64,000 nt of DNA, taken from positions 3,877,501 through 3,941,500 of the forward strand of contig CP101033.1 of assembly GCA_041319085.1 (NCBI GenBank), written 5' to 3'. The notes under the pieces were generated by a model. That model was not told the DNA's origin. It saw only the letters and a program-made list of their open reading frames with translations, and searched no databases. A program made the position numbers and the translations under genes. Below, in pieces: positions 29,538 through 39,112 of this stretch (position 1 is its first letter; each line of letters opens with the position of its first letter). Origin of the DNA: Aeromonas veronii. Lineage in GTDB: Bacteria > Pseudomonadota > Gammaproteobacteria > Enterobacterales > Aeromonadaceae.

Positions 29538-30059
29538 ATGACTCACTATTTCCTCCGTTGGCTGACACAAGGTTGGCAAGCTTCCCGCAAACCCGCCGTG
29601 GTTTGCCATGAAGCGCGCCCGCCGTGGGCCATCGAGGAGTCCCAGTACCTCTCCCTCTGCAGCCGCTGTGGCGAGTGCTTCAAAGCCTGCCCGCGCGGTC
29701 TGCTCAAACCGGCCACCCTGGAGGAGTACGAGGGGAGCCCCATCGCCGGCACCCCGGTACTCGATCTCGCCTGCGGCCAGTGCAGCTACTGCGGCAGTTG
29801 TGCCAGAGCCTGTCCCACCGGCGCCCTCGACCTGCAACTGGGTCGGCAGGTGCAGACCCGGGTCCAGATCGAGGAGAGCTGTCAGGCACGGCAGGGCTTC
29901 TACTGCCTGCTCTGTGAAGATGCCTGCCCGCAGCAGGCGATCAAGGCCACCGCCGACGGCATCAACGTCAATATGGATGCCTGCAATGGCTGCGGTGCCT
30001 GCGGCCTCGCCTGCCTGCACGGCGCCATCACCCTGATCCGCCAGCCTGGCAGTCGTTAA
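29538..30059 (+). CDS. napF: ferredoxin-type protein NapF
   Basis: 173 residues with four iron-sulphur cysteine clusters: CSRCGECFKACP, CGQCSYCGSCARACP, CLLCEDACP and CNGCGACGLACLHGA. This is the NapF layout; NapF helps insert the iron-sulphur cluster into the periplasmic nitrate reductase NapA in the cytoplasm. No other nap gene is in the window, so it is an isolated copy here. It is convergent with nsrR across a terminator now split by an IS. Confidence 0.88.
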   Translation: MTHYFLRWLTQGWQASRKPAVVCHEARPPWAIEESQYLSLCSRCGECFKACPRGLLKPATLEEYEGSPIAGTPVLDLACGQCSYCGSCARACPTGALDLQLGRQVQTRVQIEESCQARQGFYCLLCEDACPQQAIKATADGINVNMDACNGCGACGLACLHGAITLIRQPGSR

Positions 30060-30113
30060 AAACCAGCTGCGTACAAAAGCAAAAGGGGCCATCAGGCTGT
30101 CTCTTGATCACAA

Positions 30114-31493
30114 CTATTGGTGCTCAAGAGACTGCGCCAGTTCGTAGCCTTCCAGGAGGGTCTGGAGTCGAAACCAGCCCTCCCATAATGCCGCTATTGA
30201 AGCCCGCCCCGTTCGTTTAGTGTCCTTCCAGCCCCCCAGCTTGGCCAGGCTCCGGTACGCCCATCTCATATCCGGCACCTTGGTTGGCAACGGCGTTTTC
30301 CCTACCTTTCGCCAAAGCAGCTTCCACCCCGTCGGGCCTATCACCGTTTCGCAGCTTTGATTCTGTGCCGATGACTCCTCGTTGATAAACCTCAATTGCA
30401 ACAGACGCACCGCGATAAACGACAAGATGACGCACATCCGCTTCAGGTTATCCATGCTCTGCATCCTTAAGGTTTCTACCCGAGTGCCGGCACTCTTCCA
30501 GACCTTGTGATAATCCTCGATAAGCCAGCGCCGCTCGTAATAGCCGATAACCTTGCGGGCCTGTGCATCGTCGGTCACGGCTTCACTAGTCAGCAGGTGC
30601 CACTCCAGCCGGTCAGAGGCATCGCCCTGCTCAATGCATCCCACGTAGTAGAGCGGGATATCCGGCTCGTTACGCTTGTTGGCCGGAGCCTTTAGGGTGA
30701 CTTTGGTAAACTTGATGTCGAGCACGGCCTCTCTGGCTTTTCTGCCGCCCCGCTGCGGTATTTTGACGACCTTGGTGCCGGCAGAGTGGCACTGCCGGGC
30801 ATAGTCGTAGAGCTTGTGGTCATGCTCTTCGATACAGCGACTTTGCATCGAGCGCACCACAAAGCGTTGTTGGTTGCTCTGCTTGTAATGCAGATATTCG
30901 TAGATATCCGCTTCCCGGTCACAGACCGAGATAACGTTGGCCATCTGAGTGCCGAGACGGGCGGCAAAGGCCACGGATGCCTCCTCCCACTTGCGACTCT
31001 CTTTCTCCTTGTAAGGCCGGGTGGCATGCCGGTGGCTCTCTCCCCGCTTGCTGACATCACGGGTCCAGATACGCTGTGCAATCATGCCGACCACCTGCGA
31101 TTTATGCGGAGCAAACAACAAGACGGAGTGAGCCAGCAGAGCGCGACTACTGCCTTGATTGGTGTGCCCCAGCTCATCATGGACGCTGGCATGGTTGAAG
31201 GTCAGGGCCGTGGTATCTTCCAGTGCCAGCAACAGGTCGTAGTCCCTGGCTAGGGCTGCGGTGGTGGCAAAGCCTGCATCAGCAATGGCATCGGCATTGA
31301 CATGGTGGTTGCGAATAAAGCGATATGAGCCTTCCATGTCGGCGGGTGAGAGGGGAAGTTGTGACACGCAATCTCCGGGTTGTTGAGCAAGGGCGGTGGC
31401 GAGTTTGACGAGACGTTCAGTGCGTCTGGGGTCCTTGAGATTGGCATGGCCAAACTGGTCGAATGCCCATTGTTCGAGTTGGGTGAGATGCAT
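30114..31493 (-). CDS. IS4-family (IS50 group) transposase, intact
   Basis: 459 residues, about the length of Tn5 transposase (476) and similar throughout. DDE residues: Asp93 (LLALEDTTAL), Asp192 (SVCDREADIYEY) and Glu326 within the Y-(2)-R-(3)-E-(6)-K signature (YERRWLIEDYHKVWK). The N-terminus LKDPRRTERLVKLATALA and the C-terminus TKRTGRASIAALWEGW match the DNA-binding and dimerisation ends of Tn5 Tnp. The six-G run in LAKLGGWKD keeps this copy in frame; it is the likely active source. One substitution (Gly here, Glu in copy 2, in WRKV-KTPLP) was noticed. Confidence 0.95.
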   Translation of the reverse strand: MHLTQLEQWAFDQFGHANLKDPRRTERLVKLATALAQQPGDCVSQLPLSPADMEGSYRFIRNHHVNADAIADAGFATTAALARDYDLLLALEDTTALTFNHASVHDELGHTNQGSSRALLAHSVLLFAPHKSQVVGMIAQRIWTRDVSKRGESHRHATRPYKEKESRKWEEASVAFAARLGTQMANVISVCDREADIYEYLHYKQSNQQRFVVRSMQSRCIEEHDHKLYDYARQCHSAGTKVVKIPQRGGRKAREAVLDIKFTKVTLKAPANKRNEPDIPLYYVGCIEQGDASDRLEWHLLTSEAVTDDAQARKVIGYYERRWLIEDYHKVWKSAGTRVETLRMQSMDNLKRMCVILSFIAVRLLQLRFINEESSAQNQSCETVIGPTGWKLLWRKVGKTPLPTKVPDMRWAYRSLAKLGGWKDTKRTGRASIAALWEGWFRLQTLLEGYELAQSLEHQ

Positions 31494-31551
31494 ATTAGAG
31501 CCGTGATAAGGGATGGCAAAAGAGTCAGATCACGGAGAAGGGAAAAGGTTC

Positions 31552-31582
31552 AAAAAAATCCCCAAGCGATGCTTGGGGATTT
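31552..31582 (-). terminator. terminator carried at the outside end of the Tn5-like IS, copy 1
   Basis: Minus strand ATCCCCAAGC, loop ATC, GCTTGGGGAT then seven T. It starts ~15 bp inside the element, reads inward, and stops transcripts arriving from nsrR before they reach the transposase gene. Confidence 0.88.
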
Positions 31583-31640
31583 GTGTATAAGAGACAGCCA
31601 TCAGGCCCCTTTCACATCTTGTTCGGTATTCCGCGCCTTG

Positions 31641-32093
31641 TCAGGCCATGGTCACAATAGTCTCTTGCTCGATACCCAGCAGGTGGCAGAGACGGTTGGG
31701 ATCGCGCACCGCATCGGCTAGCGTGTACTCGCCCAGCACTTCGAGGAAGGCGTTCATGGCGCGGCGCAGGATGCCCTGAATGCGGCAGCCGCCGGAGAGA
31801 CGGCAGTTCTCGCGTTTGCAGTCGACCGGACAGAGCACATGCTCCATGTCCATCACCACATCCCGCAAATTGATGGAGACCGCAGAGCGACCGAGGCGGA
31901 TGCCGCCGTGCTTGCCGCGTACCGTCTCGATGTACCCCTTGATGCCAAGCTGGTGCACAATTTTGACCACATGGTTGCGAGAGATGCCGAAGGTATCGGC
32001 CACTTCGGTAATGGTCGACAAACGATCGCCCGGCTGAACCGCCAGGAAGGTCAGGGTACGCAGGGCGTAGTCGGTAAATCGTGTCAATTGCAT
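31641..32093 (-). CDS. nsrR: nitric oxide-sensing repressor NsrR
   Basis: 150 residues, Rrf2 family. N-terminal winged HTH (MQLTRFTDYALRTLTFLA, ITEVADTFGISRNHVVKIVHQL) and a wing with VRGKHGGIRLG, as in E. coli NsrR. Cysteines in CPVDCKRENCRLSGGC would ligate the [4Fe-4S] cluster that reacts with NO. It would repress NO-detoxifying genes such as hmp or norVW-type genes, none of which lie here. It is convergent with napF. Its terminator has been invaded by the IS and replaced by the element's own. Confidence 0.9.
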   Translation of the reverse strand: MQLTRFTDYALRTLTFLAVQPGDRLSTITEVADTFGISRNHVVKIVHQLGIKGYIETVRGKHGGIRLGRSAVSINLRDVVMDMEHVLCPVDCKRENCRLSGGCRIQGILRRAMNAFLEVLGEYTLADAVRDPNRLCHLLGIEQETIVTMA

Positions 32094-32436
32094 GGTCGCA
32101 CTTGCCTCTTACTACAAGCCAGGAATCAGGACGACAACATTGAGCTAAGAGGCAGGAGACAACCGGCTTGCCTCTGTTTGCCCCTCTGTTTGCCAGAGAG
32201 GGCCTGTCTCTTAATCCGAGTTGCGGAGTGACAGGTTAAGAGCAGCACCACCGGGTGTCGATAAAGATGCACATAAATCGACACTTTCTTTGATTGATCG
32301 CAAACTTGCCGGGTTAGCCCGGCATTTACCCGCTTTATAGCGGGTAAATCTCCTGACCCACCCCCTCGCCAAACCCCTGCGACAAGCCGCCATATGGCCC
32401 GCGATCCGACCCTCAATCGACCGTCAAAGAGGTGGT
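32094..32436 (-). other. gap between nsrR and the PfkB-family kinase; two adjacent hairpins
   Basis: 343 bp without a convincing gene. Two perfect hairpins abut at 32308-32323 (GCCGGG, TTAG, CCCGGC) and 32324-32349 (ATTTACCCGC, TTTATA, GCGGGTAAAT). They lie ~90 bp beyond the kinase stop and upstream of nsrR, without a T-run, so they may protect an mRNA 3' end. The nsrR promoter must lie in the left part of this gap. Confidence 0.5.
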
Positions 32437-33276
32437 TCAATGGGGCTGTTTCAGCCAGTTTTTCAGGGCGACCGAGGGAATGGAGCTCTCGGAGGCGACG
32501 GCAAACGCACCCCAGTCCACCGCGCACTGTAGCGCATCCTTGATCGCCATGCCCCGCGCCAGTCCGTGGATCAATCCGCCAGCGAAAGCATCTCCCGCCC
32601 CCGTGGTATCGACTACCGAGACGGGCCGGGCGGCGACCCGGATCTGCTCGTCACCGTGGATGGCCACGGCCCCCGCCTTGCCCTCGGTCAGCACCAGCCA
32701 TTCGAGCTGCTCCCCCGCCAGCTGGCGGGCATGCTGCCAGGGGTCACTCACCTCGCCGAGATCTGAACGGGAGGCCACCAGCACATGGCACGGGCGGCGC
32801 GCCTGCCCTCCTTTGGGATACTGGGCCACCACGAAACTCTTGCCGAGCATCTGGCGCATGTAGCTGATGATGGCGGTGCCGGGATAGTTCACATAGAGAC
32901 AATCCACCCCCTCCAGCGGCAGATCGCCGGGCTGATCGGGACGCCGCGGGCGGCGCAGTATGGTGCGCTCGCCGGTGGAGTCCACCAGGATCAGCAGCTC
33001 GCCGGTCTCGCCGCCAAAGCGTTCCACATGGCTGCAATCCAGCCCGTAACCGGCCGCTTGCTCCAGCAGCCAGTCACCGGTCTCATCCAGCCCGATGCGA
33101 GAGGCGATGGTCACCTCGTGGCCCGCCCACACCAACCCGATGCCGGTGTTGGCCGCGCCGCCTCCCAGCCTGCGCCCCTGATCCACATATTGCAGCCGGG
33201 CCCCTGCCACCAGCGGTTCGGAGAGCGAGAGCACATGATCACAGTTGAGATTGGCAAGCAGCAAAATGCGGGACAT
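32437..33276 (-). CDS. PfkB-family carbohydrate kinase
   Basis: 279 residues, ribokinase fold. N-terminal substrate region with LGGGAANTGIGLVWAG (first PfkB signature) and C-terminal VVDTTGAGDAFAGGLIHGL (second signature with the catalytic Asp and anion hole). The start is the ATG at 33274-33276, giving MSRILLLANLNCD; longer reading is unlike the family. The substrate (sugar or nucleoside) cannot be told from sequence. It is preceded by the CysB-like gene in the same direction, ~106 bp away. Confidence 0.85.
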   Translation of the reverse strand: MSRILLLANLNCDHVLSLSEPLVAGARLQYVDQGRRLGGGAANTGIGLVWAGHEVTIASRIGLDETGDWLLEQAAGYGLDCSHVERFGGETGELLILVDSTGERTILRRPRRPDQPGDLPLEGVDCLYVNYPGTAIISYMRQMLGKSFVVAQYPKGGQARRPCHVLVASRSDLGEVSDPWQHARQLAGEQLEWLVLTEGKAGAVAIHGDEQIRVAARPVSVVDTTGAGDAFAGGLIHGLARGMAIKDALQCAVDWGAFAVASESSIPSVALKNWLKQPH

Positions 33277-33382
33277 AGAGACCTCGGACGATGGAGATAG
33301 CCCAGAACAGACAGGCTGAACCCCGAGTAGAGCCCAGCCTGACAGAAGAGACAACCGGCAGCGATCGGGAATCCGATCGGGA

Positions 33383-34354
33383 TCAATAGATGGGCAGCTC
33401 CACCCCGGCCAGCAGCTCGTCGATGCGCGCCTGACTCGGCTGCTGCATCACGCTCTGGATCACCTCCTTGGTGAGGTGGGGCGAGAAGGAGCTGATGAAG
33501 TCATACATGTAGTTCTGCAGCAGGATGCTCTTACTGAAACAGATCTGCGCCGGGCAGGGCTTGAACAGGTGCTCCAGATTGATGGAGACCAGCCCGGGGG
33601 TGTCATTGTCGTTGGCCACCAGCGAGGAGATGATGCCGATGCCAAAGCCCAGCTCCACGTAGCGCTTGATCACCCCTGCGTCCATCACCGTCATGTAGTA
33701 GCTCGGGGTGAGACCAGCGGCATGGAATACCTCGTCCTGCACCTGACGGCCGGTGGCACCACTCTCGTAGCTGAGGATCGGATAGTGGCAGAGCTGCTCC
33801 AGGGTCGGCTTCTTCACCTTGGCCAGCGGGTGATCCTGTGGCACCACCAGCGAGAGAGTCCAGAGGTAGGCGGGCAGCGCGATCAGCTCCTTGTCGAAGC
33901 CAATTTCGTGGGCAACGATGGAGAAATCGGAGTAACCCTTGCTGATCTGCTCCTTGCTCGCCGACATCACCGGATGGAGGTGGAACGAGATCTTGGGGTA
34001 CTTCTTGGTGAAGTAGGTGACCGACTTGGGCAGCAGGTAGCGGGCGATGGTGTGGGTGGTGTGAATATTGAGGGTGCCCACGGTCGGGTCCAGATACTCG
34101 CGGGAGATCGCCTTAATCTTGCTCTCGATATTGAGCATCGCCTCGGCACACTTGATGATCTCTTCCCCCACCGGCGTAATGCGGTGCAGGTGCTTGCCAC
34201 GGCGCTCGAAAATCCGCACCCCCAGCTCGCTCTCCAGCAGGCCAATCTGTTTGCTGACCCCCGGCTGACTGGTGAAGAGCGCATCAGAAGCCACGGACAC
34301 ATTGAGGTTGTGGTCCCGGATCGCGATCAAATACTTCAATTGCTGTAGTTTCAA
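33383..34354 (-). CDS. cysB: LysR-family regulator of the CysB/Cbl type
   Basis: 323 residues, as CysB (324 in E. coli). Winged HTH at the N-terminus (MKLQQLKYLIAIRDHNLNVSVASDALFTSQPGVSKQ; CysB has YTSQPGISKQ) and the effector domain with the TTHT loop (HTTHTIARYLLP), YESGATGR and DAGVIKRYVELGFGIGIISS. CysB activates sulphur assimilation genes with N-acetylserine as inducer. Several substitutions relative to enteric CysB leave Cbl or another paralogue possible. No sulphur gene is adjacent. Confidence 0.8.
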   Translation of the reverse strand: MKLQQLKYLIAIRDHNLNVSVASDALFTSQPGVSKQIGLLESELGVRIFERRGKHLHRITPVGEEIIKCAEAMLNIESKIKAISREYLDPTVGTLNIHTTHTIARYLLPKSVTYFTKKYPKISFHLHPVMSASKEQISKGYSDFSIVAHEIGFDKELIALPAYLWTLSLVVPQDHPLAKVKKPTLEQLCHYPILSYESGATGRQVQDEVFHAAGLTPSYYMTVMDAGVIKRYVELGFGIGIISSLVANDNDTPGLVSINLEHLFKPCPAQICFSKSILLQNYMYDFISSFSPHLTKEVIQSVMQQPSQARIDELLAGVELPIY

Positions 34355-34537
34355 GGCGTCACACTCTCACACTGGTTTGGCTCAGACAGCTTTGGCTCAG
34401 GCCGGGACGGCAATCAAGCCATACAAACAGGCCGCCACATGGGCGGCCAGTGTACCATCCGATCCCGACATCTCAGCGCTTGATCCTTCATTTTGCTACA
34501 AAATCTAGCATCCGAAGGGGTGGCTGACAAACCGGGC

Positions 34538-35266
34538 TCAGGCCGCGCCAGCCCGCAGCGGCAGGATCCCCAGAAACTGCAGCAGCCACTGCATCATGGT
34601 CGCCGAATCCACCTCCCCCTCCAACGAGGAGAGGCTGCTCTGGTAGCGCTCGTCGGGCAACAGGCCACGGCGCCGCTCGATCAGCGCCCGGTTGTACTCC
34701 ACCGAGAACTCCGGATGCCCCTGAATGGCGACGATGTGATCACCCTGCAAAAACATGAAGTTGGGACAAAAATCGTTGCCCGCCAGTCGGGTCGCCCCCG
34801 GCGGCAGCAGCGCCACCTGATCCTGATGGCTGGCCAGAATGCGGATCTGATCCCGCGCCGGCGCCATCCAGGGGGCATCCGCCAGCATGGGATGAACCGC
34901 TACCCCCAGCCCCCACCCCTTGGTGGACTTCACCACCTCGCCACCCAGCGCCTGGGCGATCACCTGATGGCCGAAGCAGACACCGGCCAGCTTGACGTCG
35001 GCATCGTGCGCCTGGCGGATCCAGGCTCGCAACGCCTGTATCCAGGGGATATCGCTGTAAGCATCGTGGCGCGAGCCGGTGATAAGCCAGGCATCGCACT
35101 CGTGCAGATCCTCCGGCAGTTCTCCATCGAGAGCCGACCAGACCCGAAATTCCAGTTCGGGGGCCAGGGCTGCAAAGCCCCTGATAAACATCTCGGAGTA
35201 AACGGGGCCAAAACGATCCGCCAGATCGGGATCGAGCCGGTCACAATCGAGAATTCCCAATCGCAT
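34538..35266 (-). CDS. class I glutamine amidotransferase-like protein
   Basis: 242 residues with the triad of a class I glutaminase: nucleophile Cys in GVCFGHQVIA, His and Glu in IQGHPEFS. There is no synthetase partner domain. AAAGGAAC precedes the ATG at 35264-35266. It is the last gene of a minus-strand series with mmsA and the aminotransferase, opposite puuR/puuC. Hydrolysis of a gamma-glutamyl amide intermediate, as PuuD does, is a plausible role, but PuuD belongs to a different subgroup, so this is an inference from context. Confidence 0.82.
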   Translation of the reverse strand: MRLGILDCDRLDPDLADRFGPVYSEMFIRGFAALAPELEFRVWSALDGELPEDLHECDAWLITGSRHDAYSDIPWIQALRAWIRQAHDADVKLAGVCFGHQVIAQALGGEVVKSTKGWGLGVAVHPMLADAPWMAPARDQIRILASHQDQVALLPPGATRLAGNDFCPNFMFLQGDHIVAIQGHPEFSVEYNRALIERRRGLLPDERYQSSLSSLEGEVDSATMMQWLLQFLGILPLRAGAA

Positions 35267-35349
35267 CTGTTGTTCCTTTACAGAGTTCGCCCCCGCCAAT
35301 CAACGACCGGCGGGGGCAAGAGGTTAGGCCATGAGCACACGCCAGCGCG

Positions 35350-36846
35350 TCACTTCATGGTCGGCATGGAGAACTCGGCACCACTGCGCAGGCTCTGGGG
35401 CCAGCGCGCCGTGACCGTCTTCATCCGGGTATAGAAGCGAACCCCATCCGGCCCGTGCATGTTGAGCGGCCCGAAGATGGAGCGCTTCCAGCCGCCAAAG
35501 CTGTGAAACGCCATCGGCACCGGAATGGGAACGTTCACCCCTACCATACCGACCTGCACCCGCGCCGTGAAGTCCCGCGCGGTGTCGCCGTCACAGGTAA
35601 AGATGGCGGTGCCGTTGCCGTACTCGTGTTCGTTGATGAGGCGCAGCGCCGTCTCGTAATCCGGCACCCGCACGATGGAGAGCACAGGGCCAAAGATCTC
35701 CTCGCGGTAGATGCGCATCTCTGGCGTCACCTCGTCAAACAGGCAGCCCCCGATGAAGTAACCCTCATCGTGGCTCAGCGTGCGGCCATCGACCCGCAGC
35801 GCGGCCCCTTCGGCCACCCCCTGATCCACGTAGCCGCGCACCTTGGCCAGATGCTCCTTGCTGATGAGCGGCCCCATCTCGTTCTCCGGGCTCTGGCCCA
35901 GCCCCGGGCCCACCCGCAGTTTTTCCACCAGCGGTGTCAGCTTGGCCACCAGCGCATCGGCGGTCTCGTCACCCACCACCACCGCCACCGAAATGGCCAT
36001 GCAGCGCTCGCCCGCCGCCCCATAGGCTGCCCCCATCAGGGCGGAGACTGCCTGATCGAGATCCGCATCCGGCATCACCACCATATGATTCTTGGCGCCG
36101 CCCAACGCCTGCACCCGCTTGCCGTGCGCCGAGGCGGTGGCGTAGATGTACTGGGCGATGGGGGTAGAGCCGACAAACGACACGGCACCGACCCGTGGAT
36201 CGGTCAGCAGCACATCCACCACCTCCTTGTCACCGTTCACCACGTTGAGCACCCCGTCCGGCAGACCGGCCTCCTTGAGCAGCTCGGCCATCCGTAGCGA
36301 GAGGGAGGGATCCTTCTCGGAGGGTTTGAGGATAAAGGTGTTGCCGCAGGCGATGGCGACCGGGAACATCCAGAGCGGCACCATGGCCGGGAAGTTGAAC
36401 GGGGTGATACCGGCGCAAACCCCGACCGGCTGCATCATGGAGTAGCTGTCCACCCCGCGGCCGACGTTGAGGGAGTGCTCCCCCTTGAGCAGATGGGGAA
36501 TGCCGCAGGCAAACTCCACCACCTCCAGCCCACGGGTCAACTCACCCTGCGCATCGGAGAAGACCTTGCCATGCTCGCGACTGATGAGCTGGGCCAGCTC
36601 GTCCCTGTGCTGCTCCATCAACGCCTTGAAGCGGAAAAAGACCCGGGCCCGCACCAGCGGCGGGGTTTGCGACCAGTCGGCAAAGGCGCGCTCGGCGATG
36701 GCGATCGCCTCCTGACACTCGGCGGCGCTCGACAGCCCCACGCTCCCCTGCTGCTTGCCGCAGGCGGGATTGAAGATGGCACCCTGGCGCTCGCTGCGAC
36801 TCTCCTGCAGCTGGCCGTTGATGAAGTTGCTGACCCTGTATGTCAT
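35350..36846 (-). CDS. mmsA: CoA-acylating methylmalonate-semialdehyde dehydrogenase
   Basis: 498 residues. It converts methylmalonate semialdehyde (or malonate semialdehyde) to propionyl-CoA (or acetyl-CoA) with NAD+ and CoA. Family marks: [26 protein letters not shown], the Cys loop [26 protein letters not shown], and a C-terminal [18 protein letters not shown] seen in MmsA rather than other aldehyde dehydrogenases. The upstream aminotransferase can supply the semialdehyde, for example from beta-alanine. Confidence 0.93.
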   Translation of the reverse strand: MTYRVSNFINGQLQESRSERQGAIFNPACGKQQGSVGLSSAAECQEAIAIAERAFADWSQTPPLVRARVFFRFKALMEQHRDELAQLISREHGKVFSDAQGELTRGLEVVEFACGIPHLLKGEHSLNVGRGVDSYSMMQPVGVCAGITPFNFPAMVPLWMFPVAIACGNTFILKPSEKDPSLSLRMAELLKEAGLPDGVLNVVNGDKEVVDVLLTDPRVGAVSFVGSTPIAQYIYATASAHGKRVQALGGAKNHMVVMPDADLDQAVSALMGAAYGAAGERCMAISVAVVVGDETADALVAKLTPLVEKLRVGPGLGQSPENEMGPLISKEHLAKVRGYVDQGVAEGAALRVDGRTLSHDEGYFIGGCLFDEVTPEMRIYREEIFGPVLSIVRVPDYETALRLINEHEYGNGTAIFTCDGDTARDFTARVQVGMVGVNVPIPVPMAFHSFGGWKRSIFGPLNMHGPDGVRFYTRMKTVTARWPQSLRSGAEFSMPTMK

Positions 36847-36927
36847 GTATCCTCCGTGATCACTGATGCGGTAAATGCGCTGAGCAAATCAACGCAAGGC
36901 CCCGCCAGTGCGGGGCCATCAAATGGG

Positions 36928-38259
36928 TTAAGGTTGTGCCTGCAGGACATCCTGCAGCAGGGTGAAGAGATCGTCGATCTGACTGCGCTCAATAATGAGC
37001 GGTGGCGACAGGGCGATGATGTCGCCGGTCACCCGGATCAGTGCCCCCTTCTCGAAGCAGCGCACGAACACCTCATAGGCGCGCTTGCCCGGCGCATCCG
37101 GCATGGACTCCAGCTCGATGCCCGCCACCAGCCCGTAGTTGCGCACATCCTTCACATGCTTGCAGCCCTTCAGCGAATGGGCCGCCTCCTCCCAGTAGCC
37201 CGCCAGATCGGCGGCGCGGCTGAGCAGGTTCTCATTGCGATAGATCTCGAGGGTCGCCAGACCCGCAGCCGCCGCCACCGGATGGCCGGAGTAGGTGTAG
37301 CCGTGGAACAGCTCGATGGCCCCCTTGCCTGCCGCCATCATGTCGTCATAAATGTGCTTCTGCACCAGCACCGCCCCCATGGGGATGGCGCCGTTGGTGA
37401 GCCCCTTGGCGCAGGTGATCATGTCGGGGATGACATCGAACTCCTGCGCGGCAAAGGGGGAACCGAGACGACCGAAACCGGTGATCACCTCGTCAAAAAT
37501 CAGCAGGATGCCGTGTTTGGTACAGATCTCCCGCAGCCGCTTGAGGTAGCCTTTGGGCGGCATCAGCACACCAGTGCTGCCGGCGATGGGCTCGACGATC
37601 ACCGCCGCGATATTGCTGGCATCGTGCAGAAAGACGATCTTCTCCAGCTCGTCGGCCAGCGCCACATCCTCCTCGGGCAACCCTTTGGTGAAGGCGTTCT
37701 TGGCGATATTAAGGGTATGCGGCAGATGATCCACCCCGGTCAGCAGGGAGCCGAACCACTTGCGGTTGCCGGGAATCCCCCCCACCGAGATGCCGCCAAA
37801 GCCGACGCCGTGATAGCCACGCTCTCGGCCAATCAGCCGGGTGCGGGTGCCCTGACCGCGAGCCCGCTGCCAGGCCAACGCGATTTTCAGCGCGGTATCG
37901 ACCGACTCGGAACCGGAGTTGGTATAGAAGACGTGGCCAAAGCCCTTGGGTGCAATCTCCACCAACCGGTTGGCCAGTTCGAACGGCAGGGGGTGGCCCA
38001 TCTGGAATGTGGGGGCAAAATCGAGGTGGGAAATCTGCTGGGAGACCGCCTCGGCAATCTCGCGCCGACCATGGCCCGCGTTGCAACACCAGAGCCCGGC
38101 TGTGCCATCCAGTATCTTGCGGCCATCCTCTGAGTGATAATACATCCCCTCTGCCGACTTCAGGATACGCGGCGCCGCCTTGAACTGCTGGTTGGCGGTG
38201 AACGGCATCCAGAACGCAGACATGTCGGAGGGCGTATTGATGTCGCTGATCGGTTTCAT
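36928..38259 (-). CDS. class III aminotransferase, omega-amino acid:pyruvate type
   Basis: 443 residues, PLP fold type I. Landmarks: NSGSESVDTALKIAL, GYHGVGFGGISVGG, IVEPIAGSTGVLMPPKGYL, IFDEVITGFGRLG (PLP Asp), CAKGLTNGAIPMGAV with the PLP Lys, and FHGYTYSGHPVAAAAGLAT. It matches omega-amino acid:pyruvate aminotransferases acting on beta-alanine, GABA or diamines. ATG at 38257-38259 preferred, with GAGGTG upstream; a GTG two codons earlier is also open. It precedes mmsA by 81 bp and is divergent from puuR. Confidence 0.88.
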   Translation of the reverse strand: MKPISDINTPSDMSAFWMPFTANQQFKAAPRILKSAEGMYYHSEDGRKILDGTAGLWCCNAGHGRREIAEAVSQQISHLDFAPTFQMGHPLPFELANRLVEIAPKGFGHVFYTNSGSESVDTALKIALAWQRARGQGTRTRLIGRERGYHGVGFGGISVGGIPGNRKWFGSLLTGVDHLPHTLNIAKNAFTKGLPEEDVALADELEKIVFLHDASNIAAVIVEPIAGSTGVLMPPKGYLKRLREICTKHGILLIFDEVITGFGRLGSPFAAQEFDVIPDMITCAKGLTNGAIPMGAVLVQKHIYDDMMAAGKGAIELFHGYTYSGHPVAAAAGLATLEIYRNENLLSRAADLAGYWEEAAHSLKGCKHVKDVRNYGLVAGIELESMPDAPGKRAYEVFVRCFEKGALIRVTGDIIALSPPLIIERSQIDDLFTLLQDVLQAQP

Positions 38260-38275
38260 GGTCACCTCATCCTTA

Positions 38276-38320
38276 AGGTGTTTAGCAACTGTCGGCCAAT
38301 GCCTATTAAATTAAACACCT
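38276..38320. promoter_or_regulatory. inverted repeat in the aminotransferase-puuR promoter region
   Basis: AGGTGTTTA (38276-38284) and TAAACACCT (38312-38320) are exact inverted 9-mers with a 27-bp spacer, so equivalent positions are 36 bp apart. They lie just upstream of the aminotransferase. A related GTTTA motif recurs before puuC (39019, 39061). They may be operator half-sites for PuuR or another regulator; not proven. Confidence 0.4.
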
Positions 38321-38445
38321 GAATCCATAAAAAAGGGCCCGTTATCGCCCTGTCTGTTGCCACCCCTAGCTAGACGCATCAGCAGGGTGGTATAAGATAT
38401 TTAACACAATTTTAATAATAGTAAACAGTCAAGGAGTGTCTATAG

Positions 38446-38988
38446 ATGGATATCGGTCACCGCCTCAAGGCGGTTCGCACCAAGGCAGCCCTCTCCCAGC
38501 GCGAGCTGGCCAAGCGCTCCGGTGTGACCAACGGATTTATCTCCCAGATCGAGAAAAATCAGGTGAGCCCCTCTGTTGCCTCCCTGCGCAAGGTGCTGGA
38601 AGGCATCCCCATGTCGCTGGCCAGCTTCTTCACCGAAGAGACCGAAATGGGCAGCGAAGTGATCTTCCGCGCCGCCGATATGCCGGATCTCGGCACCCAC
38701 CCCATCAGCTACCGGCTGGTCGGGCACAGCCGGGCCAACCGCGCCATCGGCATGTTGCAGGAGGTGTTGCCACCAGGTGCCGACACCGGCGACGACATGC
38801 TGAGCCACGAGGGTGAAGAGTGCGGCATCGTCATCAAGGGCGAAGTTGAAATGACCGTCGGCGAGCAGATCTACCTGCTGGGCGCCGGGGATGGCTACTA
38901 CTTCGACAGCCGCACCCCTCACCGTTTTCGCAATAGCGGCGAGCAGGAGTGCGTGCTGATTTCGGCCAATACCCCCGCCAGTTTCTAA
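38446..38988 (+). CDS. puuR: PuuR-type transcriptional regulator
   Basis: 180 residues. N-terminal XRE-type HTH (LSQRELAKRSGVTNGFISQIEKNQVSPSVASLRKVL) and C-terminal cupin (~105-175, GEECGIVIKGEVEMTVGEQIYLLGAGDGYYFDSRTPHRFRNSG). In E. coli PuuR represses putrescine catabolism and is relieved by putrescine. It lies between the divergent aminotransferase and puuC, consistent with local control of both. Confidence 0.9.
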   Translation: MDIGHRLKAVRTKAALSQRELAKRSGVTNGFISQIEKNQVSPSVASLRKVLEGIPMSLASFFTEETEMGSEVIFRAADMPDLGTHPISYRLVGHSRANRAIGMLQEVLPPGADTGDDMLSHEGEECGIVIKGEVEMTVGEQIYLLGAGDGYYFDSRTPHRFRNSGEQECVLISANTPASF

Positions 38989-39112
38989 CATTCAGATGCG
39001 TGTCGGCAGAGGGGCAATGTTTAATGAATTGTTACAAAGTGGATTTACAAGCGGCAGAATGTTTAGCATATTGATACGCGGAAACTGACTTTTGCCGGTT
39101 CAAGGAGTGAAC

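Larger units (their letters stand above)
30097..31597 (-). mobile_element. Tn5/IS50-like insertion sequence, copy 1
   Basis: 1501 bp. The inside-type end at 30097 reads CTGTCTCTTGATCACAACT and the outside-type end (complement, 31579-31597) CTGTCTCTTATACACAAAT. Both match the 19-bp ends of IS50 at nearly all positions. The inside end has the Dam site GATC, as in IS50. Flanks 30089-30096 and 31598-31605 are the direct repeat CCATCAGG; it extends to 9-10 bp if the terminal C and G of the element are shared. The site is the centre of the napF/nsrR terminator. It encodes one intact transposase. Confidence 0.95.

Noticed and set aside
32204..32216. CTGTCTCTTAATC resembling a third Tn5-like IS end between nsrR and the kinase gene
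   Set aside because: Only the first ten bases match; no partner end, transposase fragment or direct repeat is nearby.
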